A stretch of DNA of 64,000 bases from Paraburkholderia franconis (GCF_009362735.1 NZ_WHNP01000004.1:186001-250000), one strand, 5' to 3'. Positions 17,137 through 26,017 are shown, numbered from the stretch's first letter. Translations and numbers: made by a program. Notes: generated from the letters alone by a model not told the origin.

Positions 17137-17544
17137 TTAGCCCAGCTTCACGTCGATGCGCCGGGGCTGCGCCTGCTCGCGTCGCGGAATGACGAGCTTC
17201 AGCACGCCGTCCTTCAGATTCGCTTCGATCTTCGACGTGTCGAAGTCGTCGCTGATCGTGAAGCGCCGCGCGAAAAACGGTGCGCGCACTTCCGCATGCG
17301 AGAGCCGTACGTTCGCAGGCGCGGGCACCGCCGATTCGCCTTCGATCGTCAGACTGCCGTCATGCACGCGCACGTCGAGCTTGTCCTTCGACACGCCGGG
17401 CAGATCCGCCCATAGTGTCACCGCCTTGCTGTCCTCGACGATATCGACGGGCGGCGTGAGCGTCACGCGGCGTTCCTGCTCGCGTGCGCCGTTGCGGGTC
17501 ACTGCGCTGTCGTCGCGCTGGGTCACTTGAGTGTTGTCGCTCAT
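17137..17544 (-). CDS. Small heat-shock protein, Hsp20/alpha-crystallin family (second of pair)
   Basis: A 135-residue ATP-independent holdase chaperone. The alpha-crystallin domain spans about residues 27-130: VTLTPPVDIVEDSKAVTL, LPGVSKDKLDVRVHDGSLTIEG and the closing DGVLKLVIPRREQAQPRRIDV. The N-terminal arm is short and polar. It lies 13 bases downstream of the other hsp20 gene, in the same transcript under the sigma-32-like promoter at 18117-18145. Paired class A/B Hsp20s that co-assemble are common in Burkholderiales. Confidence 0.93.
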   Translation of the reverse strand: MSDNTQVTQRDDSAVTRNGAREQERRVTLTPPVDIVEDSKAVTLWADLPGVSKDKLDVRVHDGSLTIEGESAVPAPANVRLSHAEVRAPFFARRFTISDDFDTSKIEANLKDGVLKLVIPRREQAQPRRIDVKLG

Positions 17545-17557
17545 GATTTCACCTCGC

Positions 17558-17998
17558 TTATTGAACCGTGATCGCGCGCGGCTTCGACGCTTCGCGCTTG
17601 CCGACCGTGATCAGCAGACAGCCATCGACGTAGCGCGCCTGCACGTTGTCGGGGTCCGCCTGCTGCGGCAATTCGACGACGCGGCGAAACGTGCCGTTGA
17701 AGCGCTCCTGCGCATAAGCGCGGGCGCCTTCGTCCGACGCGGCGCGCGCTGACGGACGCTCGCCTGCGATCGTCAGCAGGCCCTTGTCGATCGACAGTTC
17801 GAGCTTCGACGGATCGATGCCGGGCGCGAACGCAACGATTTCGATCGCATCGTCGGTCACGCCGATATTAAGGCTCGGAAACGCACCGAGACGGCTCGAA
17901 CGGATGCTGGACGGAAACGCGCCGAAGCGGCTCGACATGTGCCGCTGCAAGCGGTCGAGTTCGGCGAACAGGTCGGTTCCGAAGTAATAGTCACTCAT
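17558..17998 (-). CDS. Small heat-shock protein, Hsp20/alpha-crystallin family (first of pair)
   Basis: A 146-residue Hsp20. The N-terminal arm starts MSDYYFGTDLFAELDRLQRHM, and the core carries FAPGIDPSKLELSIDKGLLTIAGE and GTFRRVVELPQQADPDNVQARYVDGCLLI. The start at 17998 has AGGAGAG upstream; the longer open frame runs through the promoter region and was trimmed. The 5' untranslated region from the predicted sigma-32 start would be about 110 bases, long enough for an RNA thermometer, but I could not establish one. Confidence 0.93.
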   Translation of the reverse strand: MSDYYFGTDLFAELDRLQRHMSSRFGAFPSSIRSSRLGAFPSLNIGVTDDAIEIVAFAPGIDPSKLELSIDKGLLTIAGERPSARAASDEGARAYAQERFNGTFRRVVELPQQADPDNVQARYVDGCLLITVGKREASKPRAITVQ

Positions 17999-18116
17999 GG
18001 TCGCTCTCTCCTCTGAGCGGCAAGACATTCCGGGCTGAATGCCTGTCGTGCCGCGACGAACGAAGTGGATACGTGCAGTGCCCGTCACGTCGACGCGGCG
18101 TCTGCCTGGTGATCGA

Positions 18117-18145
18117 TAAATAGGAAGCCTCTGCAAATTTTCAAG
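18117..18145 (-). promoter_or_regulatory. Sigma-32-like heat-shock promoter for the hsp20 pair
   Basis: On the minus strand the sequence reads CTTGAAA, 13 bases, TCCTATTTA, against a family consensus of CTTGAAA-N13-17-CCCCATNTA. It is oriented toward the hsp20 pair, about 120 bases from the first start codon. Confidence 0.65.
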
Positions 18146-18169
18146 CGCGATTTCTGCAAAAATCAGTCC

Positions 18170-18198
18170 CTTGAAAAGCGCATCGGGCGGCCTCATCT
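18170..18198 (+). promoter_or_regulatory. Divergent sigma-32-like promoter without an evident gene
   Basis: On the plus strand the sequence reads CTTGAAA, 14 bases, CCTCATCT, which misses the sigma-32 -10 consensus at one defined base. It points away from the hsp20 genes into a stretch of about 610 bases with no convincing coding sequence before deoC. Confidence 0.55.
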
Positions 18199-18809
18199 GG
18201 CGGCGCCGCGGCGGCTACCGGGCCGAAACCGATCTGGATGGCAACGGGCGAGAGTCCCATCAACTGACGATTCCCGTCTCGCCGCATTTGGTTGTCACGC
18301 TTCGTCGCGATGCGCGGCACAGACGCAAGCCCCCGTTCGCTGTGTCGCGCTGAACGGCGAAGTGGCGTGCGGCGTCGTCGCGTGCTCGATCGACGAGCAG
18401 CGCGTCAGCACATGCCGCGAGTTCGAATTTGATGAGGACGAGTGCAACGACGCGCGGCACTGCCATGGATCGCCTGCGATCGAAAGCGTCGCGGCGTGAG
18501 CGCGGCCTGGTCTGTTGCCTTCGCTGTTATCCGCGCTGTTATCGCGTCTGTTACGCCGCCTGCGCGCGGCGCGAATTTCTCACTATCCAGGCGAGCCGCC
18601 CGCCCTGGTGAAAACACCAACGCCTTCCGTCGACGACCGCCGAAGCGCCGCCAGTCGGCGCTTTCGCCGCTTCGCGCGACATTTCACCCGTTCCATCGCG
18701 CACGGAAACAATCATAACGACGCTTGTTAGAATCCTATCAAGCGATGTACGATGGCTGCGAATAAACCATCAGCCGTTGCTGTGCATTGCACAAACCTGC
18801 GGACGTCTC
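18199..18809. other. Gene-free stretch between the hsp20 pair and deoC
   Basis: No frame here combines a ribosome-binding site with family-like sequence. It contains a 12-bp periodic motif: CTGTTGC/CTGTTAT/CTGTTAT/CTGTTAC with pentamers at 18514, 18526, 18538 and 18550. It also holds the probable deoC promoter region, where TTGTTAGAATCCTAT around 18725 is an AT-rich, promoter-like segment. A 60-codon Cys/Tyr/Arg-rich frame at 18429-18611 reads through the periodic motif and is not supported as a gene. Confidence 0.5.
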
Positions 18810-19817
18810 ATGCCTGAACTTTCCATGCCTTCGTCGGTGGTCGCGTTGCGGCGCGCAGCCCGCGTTCATCCCGTGCGCAATCCCGGCGTGCCTTTCGACC
18901 TCGCGTGGCTCGACGGGCTGCGCGTGAACCAGTCGGCCGTCGAGCGCCGCACGGCGACGCTCGGCGCGCGCCGCACGGTGAAGAAGGATGCGCAGGCCGC
19001 GTGGCTGCTGAAGGCCGTCACCTGCATCGACCTCACGACGCTCAGCGGCGACGACACGGAAGGCCGCGTGCGCCGTCTGTGCGCGAAAGCGAAGCAGCCG
19101 GTGCGCGACGACCTTCTCGCGGCGCTCGGCGTGCCGCCGCGCAGCATCACGACGGGCGCCGTGTGCGTGTACCACCGCTATGTCGCCGCCGCCGTCGATG
19201 CGCTCGCGGGCAGCGGCATTCCTGTGGCCGCCGTGTCGACGGGCTTTCCCGCCGGCCTCGTTCCGCATCCGCTGAAGCTGAAGGAGATCGAGGCATCGGT
19301 GGCCGACGGCGCGCAGGAGATCGATATCGTCGTCACGCGCGAACATGTGCTGACGGGCAACTGGCAGGCGCTCTACGACGAAGTGCGCGACTTTCGCGCC
19401 GCATGCGGCGAAGCGCATCTGAAGGCGATTCTCGCGACGGGCGATATCCAGACGCTGTCGAACGTTGCACGTGCATCGATGGTCTGCATGATGGCGGGCG
19501 CCGACTTCATCAAGACGTCGACGGGCAAGGAGGGCGTGAACGCCACGCTCGACGTGTCGCTCGTGATGGCGCGCATGATCCGCGAATACCACGCGCGCAC
19601 GGGCATCCTGATCGGCTTCAAGCCCGCGGGCGGCGTTTCGAACGCGAAGACGGCGCTGTCGTATCAGATCCTGATGAAAGAAGAACTGGGCCGTCCGTGG
19701 CTCGAACCCGAACTGTTCCGCATCGGCGCATCGAGCCTTCTCGCCGATATCGAACGCCAGCTCGAGCATCACGCGACTGGCCGCTATTCCGCCTTCAACC
19801 GTCACCCCGTAGCCTGA
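18810..19817 (+). CDS. deoC: Deoxyribose-phosphate aldolase
   Basis: DeoC cleaves 2-deoxyribose-5-phosphate to glyceraldehyde-3-phosphate and acetaldehyde in the cytoplasm. This 335-residue, longer-type DERA has the Schiff-base lysine in DFIKTSTGKEG (about residue 235) and the second catalytic lysine in IGFKPAGGVS (about residue 271). I chose ATG 18810 (MPELSMPSS). It is first in a same-strand operon of eight genes to 28630. The aldehyde dehydrogenase that starts 13 bases downstream would remove the toxic acetaldehyde. Confidence 0.92.
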   Translation: MPELSMPSSVVALRRAARVHPVRNPGVPFDLAWLDGLRVNQSAVERRTATLGARRTVKKDAQAAWLLKAVTCIDLTTLSGDDTEGRVRRLCAKAKQPVRDDLLAALGVPPRSITTGAVCVYHRYVAAAVDALAGSGIPVAAVSTGFPAGLVPHPLKLKEIEASVADGAQEIDIVVTREHVLTGNWQALYDEVRDFRAACGEAHLKAILATGDIQTLSNVARASMVCMMAGADFIKTSTGKEGVNATLDVSLVMARMIREYHARTGILIGFKPAGGVSNAKTALSYQILMKEELGRPWLEPELFRIGASSLLADIERQLEHHATGRYSAFNRHPVA

Positions 19818-19830
19818 GCAGACCGATCCC

Positions 19831-22239
19831 ATGAGCGTAGCCGAGTATTTTTCTTCGATGGAGTACGGTCCCGCACTCGAGGACGATCAGCCCGCGCGCA
19901 CGTGGCTCGCGCAGCACGACGCGACGTTCGACCATTTCATCGACGGCGGATGGCGCGCGCCCGCTGCAAGCGAGCGCTTCCCGACGCATGAGCCGGCGAC
20001 GGGCGAACTGCTTGCGCATGTCGCGCAAGGCGACGCCATCGACATCGACGCCGCCGTCGCCGCCGCGCGCGCCGCGCAGCCCGCTTGGTCCGCGCTCGGC
20101 GGCGCGGGACGCGCGCGGCATCTGTACGCGCTGTCGCGAATGATGCAGCGTCACAGCCGGCTCTTTGCCGTGCTCGAAGCGCTCGACAACGGCAAACCGA
20201 TCCGCGAGACGCGCGATATCGACATCCCGCTCGTCGCTCGGCACTTTCTGCATCACGCGGGCTGGGCGCAGTTGCAGGACAGCGAGTTCGCGAGCTTCGC
20301 GCCGCTCGGCGTGATCGGCCAGATCGTGCCGTGGAATTTCCCGCTGCTGATGCTCGCGTGGAAGATCGCGCCCGCGATTGCGACGGGCAATTGCGTCGTG
20401 CTGAAGCCGGCCGAATACACGCCGCTCACGGCGCTGCTGTTCGCCGAACTCGCGCATCGCGCGGGGCTGCCGAAGGGCGTGCTGAACGTCGTCACGGGCG
20501 ACGGGCGCACGGGCGCGGCGCTCGTCGATCATCCCGGCGTCGACAAGATCGCGTTCACGGGCTCGACGGAAGTGGGCCGGCTGATCCGCGCGGCCACGGC
20601 GGGCTCGGGCAAGTCGCTGACGCTCGAACTCGGCGGCAAGTCGCCGTTCATCGTGTTCGACGATGCGGACCTCGATGGTGCCGTCGAAGGCGTCGTCGAC
20701 GCGATCTGGTTCAACCAGGGGCAGGTGTGCTGCGCGGGCTCGCGTCTGCTGGTGCAGGAAGGCGTCGAGGCGCGCTTCATCGACAAGCTCAAGCGCCGCA
20801 TGGCGACGCTGCGGATCGGGCCGTCGCTCGACAAGTGCATCGATGTCGGCGCGATCGTCGACAAGGTTCAGCTCGAACGCATCGAGTCGCTGGTCGAAAC
20901 GGGCCGCCGCGAAGGTTGCATGATCTACCAGTCGCCCGAAACAGGCATGCCCGCCGACGGCTGCTTCTATCCGCCGACGCTCGTCACGGGCGTCGCGCCC
21001 GCGTCGACGCTCGCGCAGGAAGAAATCTTCGGCCCCGTGCTCGTGACGATGACGTTCCGCACGCCCGATGAAGCCGTCGCGCTCGCGAACAACACGCGCT
21101 ACGGGCTCGCCGCGAGCATCTGGAGCGAGACGATCGGCCGCGCACTCGACATCGCGCCGCGTCTCGCGTGCGGCGTCGTGTGGGTCAACGCGACGAACCT
21201 GTTCGACGCGGCGGTGGGCTTCGGCGGCTATCGCGAGTCGGGCTATGGACGCGAAGGCGGCCGCGAAGGCATCTACGAATATGTGAAGCCGAAGGTGTGG
21301 CTCGCGCTGGAAGAACGGCTGCCCGTGCAGCGCGCATGCGCCGCGTCGGATGCGCATGAAGTGCCGCTTCGCGAGTCGAGTCAGGCGGGCGCGTTCGCAA
21401 TCGACCGCACCGCGAAGCTCTTCATCGGCGGCAAGCAGGCGCGGCCCGACAGCGGCTATTCGCTGGCCGTCTACGGACCCGATGGCGCCGTCGTCGGCGA
21501 AGTCGGCGACGGCAATCGCAAGGACATTCGCAATGCCGTCGCGGCGGCGCGCGGCGCGCAGAAGTGGTCGCAGGCGACCGCGCACAACCGCGCGCAAGTG
21601 CTCTACTATCTCGCCGAAAATCTTGCGGTGCGCGCGGATGAATTCGCGCATCAACTGGTCGTTCGCACGGGCGCCGGCGAAACGTCTGCGCGCCGTGAAG
21701 TGGACGCCTCGGTGACGCGCCTCTTCACGTACGCTGCGTGGGCCGACAAGTTCGACGGCGCGGTGCATGCGCCGCCGTTGCGCGGCGTCGCGCTCGCGAT
21801 GAACGAGCCGCTCGGCGTGATCGGCGTCGCATGCCCGGACGAGGCGCCGCTGCTGTCGTTCATCTCGCTGGTGTCGCCCGCGCTCGCGATGGGCAACCGC
21901 GTCGTCGTCTTGCCGAGTTCGTCGAGTCCGCTTACAGTGACCGACTTCTATCAGGTCGTCGAGACGTCGGACGTGCCCGCAGGCGTGCTCAACATCGTGA
22001 CGGGCGAACGCGGCCCGCTGCTGTCGGCGCTTGCGAAACATGACGACGTCGATGCGCTGTGGTGCTTCGGCTCCGCGAAGGATTCGGCGCTGGCCGAACG
22101 CGAGTCGGTCGGCAACCTGAAGCGCACGTTCGTCGATCATGGCCGCGCGTTCGACTGGTTCGACGCATCGAGCGAAGGCCCGGCGTTCCTGCGGCAGGCA
22201 ACACAAGTGAAGAACATCTGGATACCGTACGGCGACTGA
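19831..22239 (+). CDS. Double-domain aldehyde dehydrogenase (ALDH16-like)
   Basis: At 802 residues this is about 1.6 times the length of a normal ALDH. The N-terminal copy (residues about 25-490) is complete: PWNFPLLM, FTGSTEVGR, LELGGKSPF with the general-base Glu and NQGQVCCAGSR with catalytic Cys at about residue 300. The C-terminal copy (about 528-800) repeats the NAD-binding half, starting FIGGKQARPDSGYSLAVYGP, but stops before any catalytic Cys. This layout matches the ALDH16 class. In this operon it most likely oxidises acetaldehyde released by DeoC. The function of the incomplete second copy is unclear. Confidence 0.88.
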   Translation: MSVAEYFSSMEYGPALEDDQPARTWLAQHDATFDHFIDGGWRAPAASERFPTHEPATGELLAHVAQGDAIDIDAAVAAARAAQPAWSALGGAGRARHLYALSRMMQRHSRLFAVLEALDNGKPIRETRDIDIPLVARHFLHHAGWAQLQDSEFASFAPLGVIGQIVPWNFPLLMLAWKIAPAIATGNCVVLKPAEYTPLTALLFAELAHRAGLPKGVLNVVTGDGRTGAALVDHPGVDKIAFTGSTEVGRLIRAATAGSGKSLTLELGGKSPFIVFDDADLDGAVEGVVDAIWFNQGQVCCAGSRLLVQEGVEARFIDKLKRRMATLRIGPSLDKCIDVGAIVDKVQLERIESLVETGRREGCMIYQSPETGMPADGCFYPPTLVTGVAPASTLAQEEIFGPVLVTMTFRTPDEAVALANNTRYGLAASIWSETIGRALDIAPRLACGVVWVNATNLFDAAVGFGGYRESGYGREGGREGIYEYVKPKVWLALEERLPVQRACAASDAHEVPLRESSQAGAFAIDRTAKLFIGGKQARPDSGYSLAVYGPDGAVVGEVGDGNRKDIRNAVAAARGAQKWSQATAHNRAQVLYYLAENLAVRADEFAHQLVVRTGAGETSARREVDASVTRLFTYAAWADKFDGAVHAPPLRGVALAMNEPLGVIGVACPDEAPLLSFISLVSPALAMGNRVVVLPSSSSPLTVTDFYQVVETSDVPAGVLNIVTGERGPLLSALAKHDDVDALWCFGSAKDSALAERESVGNLKRTFVDHGRAFDWFDASSEGPAFLRQATQVKNIWIPYGD

Positions 22240-22308
22240 TCGCTTGCCAATCGTTTTCTGATCGCTAGACAAAGCGACAGCGCGCCAACCGAAAACGGAG
22301 GAGACAAC

Positions 22309-22773
22309 GTGCTGAAGAATCTGGACCCGCTGTTGAACGCCGATGTGCTGCACGCGCTGCGCGCGATGGGCCACGGCGATGAAGTCGTGATCTGCGACGC
22401 GAACTTTCCCGGCGACTCCGTTGCACGCGAAACCATTACGGGCAAGCTGCTGCGGCTCGACGGCGTCGATGCGCCGCGCGCGATTCGCGCCGTGCTTTCG
22501 GTGCTGCCGCTCGATACGTTCGTCGACGATCCGGCGCTGCGCATGGAAGTGGTCGGCGAGCCAAACACGATTCCCGCCGTGCAGCGCGAAGCGCAAGCCG
22601 AAGTGAACAACGCGGAAGGGCGCAATGTGCCGTTCGTCGGCATCGAGCGCTTTGCGTTCTATGCGCGCGCGAAGAAAGCGTACTGCGTGATCGCGACGGG
22701 CGAGCAGCGCGGCTACGGCTGCTTCGTGTTCAAGAAGGGCGTGCTGCTCGCGCCCGACGCTCCAAAGGAATAA
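22309..22773 (+). CDS. RbsD/FucU-family sugar mutarotase
   Basis: A 154-residue cytoplasmic protein that speeds conversion between cyclic sugar anomers or ring forms before phosphorylation. RbsD/FucU features are the N-terminal DVLHALRAMGHGDEVVICDANFP with its catalytic His, and the C-terminal FYARAKKAYCVIATGEQRGYG. It starts with GTG after GGAGGA. The stop is 5 bases before the kinase gene, fitting import, mutarotation, kinase and aldolase in one pathway. The C-terminal motif leans to the FucU side of the family. Confidence 0.88.
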   Translation: MLKNLDPLLNADVLHALRAMGHGDEVVICDANFPGDSVARETITGKLLRLDGVDAPRAIRAVLSVLPLDTFVDDPALRMEVVGEPNTIPAVQREAQAEVNNAEGRNVPFVGIERFAFYARAKKAYCVIATGEQRGYGCFVFKKGVLLAPDAPKE

Positions 22774-22778
22774 CGCCG

Positions 22779-23738
22779 ATGGCCACGCAACAGAAAGAAG
22801 GCCGCGTCGTCATTCTCGGCATCTACGTGACCGATCTCACGTTCCGCGCGGACCGCATGCCGCTGATCGGCGAAACGATTGCGGGTTCCGCGTTCAAGAT
22901 GGGGCCGGGCGGCAAGGGCTCGAATCAGGCCGTCGCGGCGGCGCGCGCGGGCGCCGACGTCGTGTTCTGCACGCGCATCGGCAACGATGCGTTCGGCGCG
23001 ATCGCGCGTTCGACGTGGGACGCGGAAGGCATCACGGCGCGCGCATCGGTGATCGAGGGGGCATCGACGGGCGCGGCCCACATCTTCGTCGACGACATCA
23101 CCGGCAAGAACGCGATCATCGTCGCGTCGGGCGCCGCGGGAACCATGAACGCGAGCGACGTCGACGCGATCGAGAAGGACATTGCGTCGGCGCGCGTGTT
23201 CGTCACGCAACTGGAGCAGCCCGTTGCCGCCGCGCGGCGCGGACTCGAAGTCGCGCGCAGACACGGCGTGACGACGGTGTTCAATCCCGCGCCCGCGCTG
23301 CCGCTCGACGACGGCATCTTTCCGCTGTGCGATTACATCACGCCGAACGAAACGGAGACGGCCGCGCTGACGGGCATCGAGGTCAGCAACGTCGACGACG
23401 CGCGCCGTGCCGCCGACGTGCTGCTGGAAAAGGGCGTGCGCAACGTGATCGTGACGCTCGGCGAAGCGGGTGCCTTGCTGCATTCGGCTGAACTGTCGGT
23501 GTTCGTGCCGGCGTTCCAGTGCGGGCGCGTGGTGGAAACGGCGGGCGCCGGCGACGGCTTTACGGGTGGCTTCGCAGCGGCGCTTGCGCGCGGCGCGGAT
23601 GCTGTCGAAGCGACGCGCTTCGGTTGCGCGCTTGCGGGCATTTCGGTGACGCGCCCCGGCACCGCGCCGTCGATGCCGATGCTCGCGGAAGTCAACGCCG
23701 TGCTCGCGCAGTCGCGCGATCCGCTTTCAACGCATTGA
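22779..23738 (+). CDS. PfkB-family sugar kinase (ribokinase/deoxyribokinase-like)
   Basis: A 319-residue cytoplasmic kinase that phosphorylates the imported sugar at the 5-hydroxyl. It shows the N-terminal PfkB signature GPGGKGSNQAVAAARAGADV, the substrate-contact stretch TRIGNDAFG and the C-terminal anion-hole/catalytic motif AGAGDGFTGGF with its base Asp. With deoC as partner, the substrate is most simply 2-deoxy-D-ribose, giving DeoC's substrate. Ribose remains possible, since RbsK-type kinases use both. Confidence 0.9.
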   Translation: MATQQKEGRVVILGIYVTDLTFRADRMPLIGETIAGSAFKMGPGGKGSNQAVAAARAGADVVFCTRIGNDAFGAIARSTWDAEGITARASVIEGASTGAAHIFVDDITGKNAIIVASGAAGTMNASDVDAIEKDIASARVFVTQLEQPVAAARRGLEVARRHGVTTVFNPAPALPLDDGIFPLCDYITPNETETAALTGIEVSNVDDARRAADVLLEKGVRNVIVTLGEAGALLHSAELSVFVPAFQCGRVVETAGAGDGFTGGFAAALARGADAVEATRFGCALAGISVTRPGTAPSMPMLAEVNAVLAQSRDPLSTH

Positions 23739-23787
23739 GCGAGCGCGCCGCTCGCGTGGTGCGCAGTCTGAAGGAGTTCGTTTCGAC

Positions 23788-24807
23788 ATGAAGTCCTCGC
23801 TTTTCGCTGGCCTCTTTCGCGACCGGCAACTGAACTTTCTGCTCGTCGTCAACGTGCTCGTCGTGCTCGTCGCGACATGGGTATCGCAAGGCCAGTTCGT
23901 CTCGCTCGACAATCTTCAGTCGATGGGCGGGCAGCTGCCCGAGCTCGGCCTGCTCGCGCTCGGCATCATGCTGTCGATGGTGTCGGGCAACGGCGGCATC
24001 GACCTGTCGGGTGTCGGGCTCGCGAACCTGTCGGGCATGGTCGCGGCGCTGATCGTGCCGAAGTTCATCAGCGGCGACGACTCGCCGATGCTCTACACGG
24101 GCGCGTTCTGCGCGATCGTCGTGTGCATGGGGCTGATCGGCGGCTTTCTGAACGGCGTCGTGATCGCGCGGCTGCGCCTGACGCCCATTCTCTGCACGCT
24201 CGGCACGCAGCTGCTGTTCACGGGCTGCGCGGTCGTGCTGAGCAACGGCGCGTCGGTGCACGTCGATTATGTCGAGCCGCTGTCGGATATCGGCAATGGC
24301 ACGTGGTTTCAGGTGCCGATTTCGTTCGTGATCTTCATCGCGGCCGTCGTCGTGCTCGGCTGGGTGCTGCGGCGTAGTCCGTTCGGCTTGCGTCTGTATC
24401 TGATGGGCACCAACCCGAAGGCTGCGTTCTACACGGGCATTCCACGCGCGCGGATGCTCATTCTCACGTACACGATGTGCGGCGTACTCGCGTCGCTCGC
24501 GGGCCTGATCAGCGTCACGCATACGTCGAGCGCGAAGTGGGACTACGGCAATTCGTATCTGCTGATCGCGATCCTGATCGCGGTGATGGGCGGCGTGAAT
24601 CCTGCGGGCGGCCATGGCCGCATCATCTGCGTGTTCTTCGCGGCCACGGTGTTGCAGTTCCTGTCGAGTCTGTTCAATCTGCTCGGCGTTTCGCAGTTTT
24701 TCGGCGATTGCGCGTGGGGTTTTCTGCTGCTGCTGTCGCTCGCGTTCGCGGGCGGCGAGCGGGTGCGCGCGATCTTCGGCTTTGCGCAGCCGAACCAGAG
24801 GCGTTAG
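23788..24807 (+). CDS. Sugar ABC transporter permease (BPD_transp_2 family), first
   Basis: A 339-residue inner-membrane permease of the RbsC/LsrC type with eight to ten TM helices. It contains the EAA-like cytoplasmic coupling loop LRLYLMGTNPKAAFYTGI and the GGVNPAGGHGRI segment. It pairs with the second permease at 27584 to form a heterodimeric channel for the operon's sugar. It sits between the kinase and the binding-protein gene. The presence of two different permeases resembles LsrCD and deoxyribose-type importers more than the single-RbsC ribose system. Confidence 0.9.
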   Translation: MKSSLFAGLFRDRQLNFLLVVNVLVVLVATWVSQGQFVSLDNLQSMGGQLPELGLLALGIMLSMVSGNGGIDLSGVGLANLSGMVAALIVPKFISGDDSPMLYTGAFCAIVVCMGLIGGFLNGVVIARLRLTPILCTLGTQLLFTGCAVVLSNGASVHVDYVEPLSDIGNGTWFQVPISFVIFIAAVVVLGWVLRRSPFGLRLYLMGTNPKAAFYTGIPRARMLILTYTMCGVLASLAGLISVTHTSSAKWDYGNSYLLIAILIAVMGGVNPAGGHGRIICVFFAATVLQFLSSLFNLLGVSQFFGDCAWGFLLLLSLAFAGGERVRAIFGFAQPNQRR

Positions 24808-24968
24808 CGCGGCATCACCGGTTCAAGCGGACATCGGAGCCCTGGATATCCGCCGGCGTGCACACGCAGACGAAGGGGCAACATCGAAGTGAGACGGGAG
24901 TAAGGAGCCGAAGCCCCAACTCCCGTCGATATCGACATCGAACGACCAAAGACAAAGGAGACAAACGC

Positions 24969-25973
24969 ATGAAACTGACTCGACTGAGCGCTGCCCTCGC
25001 TGCCGGCGCACTCGCGGTGGGTGTCATCGCTGCCGCGCAGGCCGCGACCAACGAAACGATCGTCACCGTCGTCAAGGTGACGGGCATCAACTGGTTCAAC
25101 CGGATGGACGAGGGCGTCAAGCAATTCGCGAAGGACAACCCCGGCGTGCAGGCGTATCAGACGGGCCCGGGCCGCGCTGACGCCGCGCAGCAACTGAAGA
25201 TCATCGAAGACCTGATCGCGAAGAAAGTGACGGCGATTGCGGTCGTGCCGTACGATCCGCCGACGCTCGAACCGGCGCTGAAGAAAGCGATGGATCGCGG
25301 CATCAAGGTTGTCACGCATGAAGCGGACAACGCGAAGAACACGATGGTCGACATCGAGGCGTTCGACAACTCCGCGTACGGCGCGGGCCTGAACGAGCGC
25401 CTCGCGTCGTGCATGCACGACGACGGCAAGTGGGCCGTGCTGGTCGGCTCGCTCGGCAGCCGCTCGCAGGTGCAGTGGGCCGACGGCGGCATCAACAACG
25501 CAAAGGCCAAATACCCGAAGATGAACCTCGTCGAGCCGAAGCTCGAAACGAACAACGACGGCGAGAAGGCCTATGAAGTCGCGAAGGAAGTGCTGCGCAA
25601 GCATCCCGATCTGAAGGGCTTCCAGGGCTCGTCGTCGCTGGATGTGATCGGTATTGGCCGCGCCGTCGAGGAAGCGGGCATGCAGGGCAAGATCTGCGTG
25701 TACGGCACGGGCCTGCCGACGGAAGCGGGCAAGTTCCTCGAAAGCGGCGCAGTGAACGGCATCGCGTTCTGGGACCCGAAGCTCGCGGGCATCGCGATGA
25801 ACAAGGTCGCGCAGATGCTGGTCGACGGCAAGACCGTGCAGAACGGCGCCGATCTCGGCATTCCGGGCTATACGAAAGTGACGGTCGAGAAGGGGCCGGG
25901 CAAGGGCATCATCGTGCGCGGCCAGGGCTGGGTGAACGTCGACAAGTCGAACTACAAGCAGTACAACTTCTGA
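24969..25973 (+). CDS. Periplasmic sugar-binding protein of the ABC importer
   Basis: A 334-residue solute-binding protein of the RbsB/LsrB (Peripl_BP_4) type. A signal peptide (about residues 1-26, ending AAAQAA) precedes TNETIVTVVKVTGINWFNRMDEG; the FNRM region and later KVVTHEADN and DVIGIGRAVEEAG line the sugar pocket. AAAGGAG before ATG 24969 decides the start; the longer frame is not signal-like. A perfect hairpin follows the stop, a common device for keeping the binding-protein mRNA abundant. LsrB-like sequence with DeoC neighbours suggests a deoxy sugar as ligand. Confidence 0.9.
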   Translation: MKLTRLSAALAAGALAVGVIAAAQAATNETIVTVVKVTGINWFNRMDEGVKQFAKDNPGVQAYQTGPGRADAAQQLKIIEDLIAKKVTAIAVVPYDPPTLEPALKKAMDRGIKVVTHEADNAKNTMVDIEAFDNSAYGAGLNERLASCMHDDGKWAVLVGSLGSRSQVQWADGGINNAKAKYPKMNLVEPKLETNNDGEKAYEVAKEVLRKHPDLKGFQGSSSLDVIGIGRAVEEAGMQGKICVYGTGLPTEAGKFLESGAVNGIAFWDPKLAGIAMNKVAQMLVDGKTVQNGADLGIPGYTKVTVEKGPGKGIIVRGQGWVNVDKSNYKQYNF

Positions 25974-25987
25974 GCGCGGCATGACCG

Positions 25988-26017
25988 CGTGCCGGCTGTC
26001 GAACATTAGCCGGCACG
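25988..26017 (+). promoter_or_regulatory. Intercistronic hairpin between binding protein and ATPase genes
   Basis: A perfect 10-bp stem CGTGCCGGCT/AGCCGGCACG with a 10-base loop follows the binding-protein stop by 14 bases and has no T-run. It is best read as an mRNA-stabilising or partial-attenuation hairpin that raises binding-protein expression above that of the ATPase and permease. It also argues against starting the ATPase at ATG 25981. Confidence 0.75.

Noticed and set aside
17999..18116. ROSE-type RNA thermometer in the hsp20 leader
   Set aside because: The leader is long enough and contains CTTGCCGCT near the AGGAG, but I could not find the characteristic hairpin with confidence; folding would decide.
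18429..18611. 60-codon Cys/Tyr/Arg-rich frame upstream of deoC
   Set aside because: It is produced by the 12-bp periodic DNA motif; no ribosome-binding site and no resemblance to known proteins.
19795..22596. 933-codon minus-strand open frame antisense to the ALDH and mutarotase genes
   Set aside because: Arg-rich, without motifs or a start signal; a typical shadow of GC-rich coding DNA.
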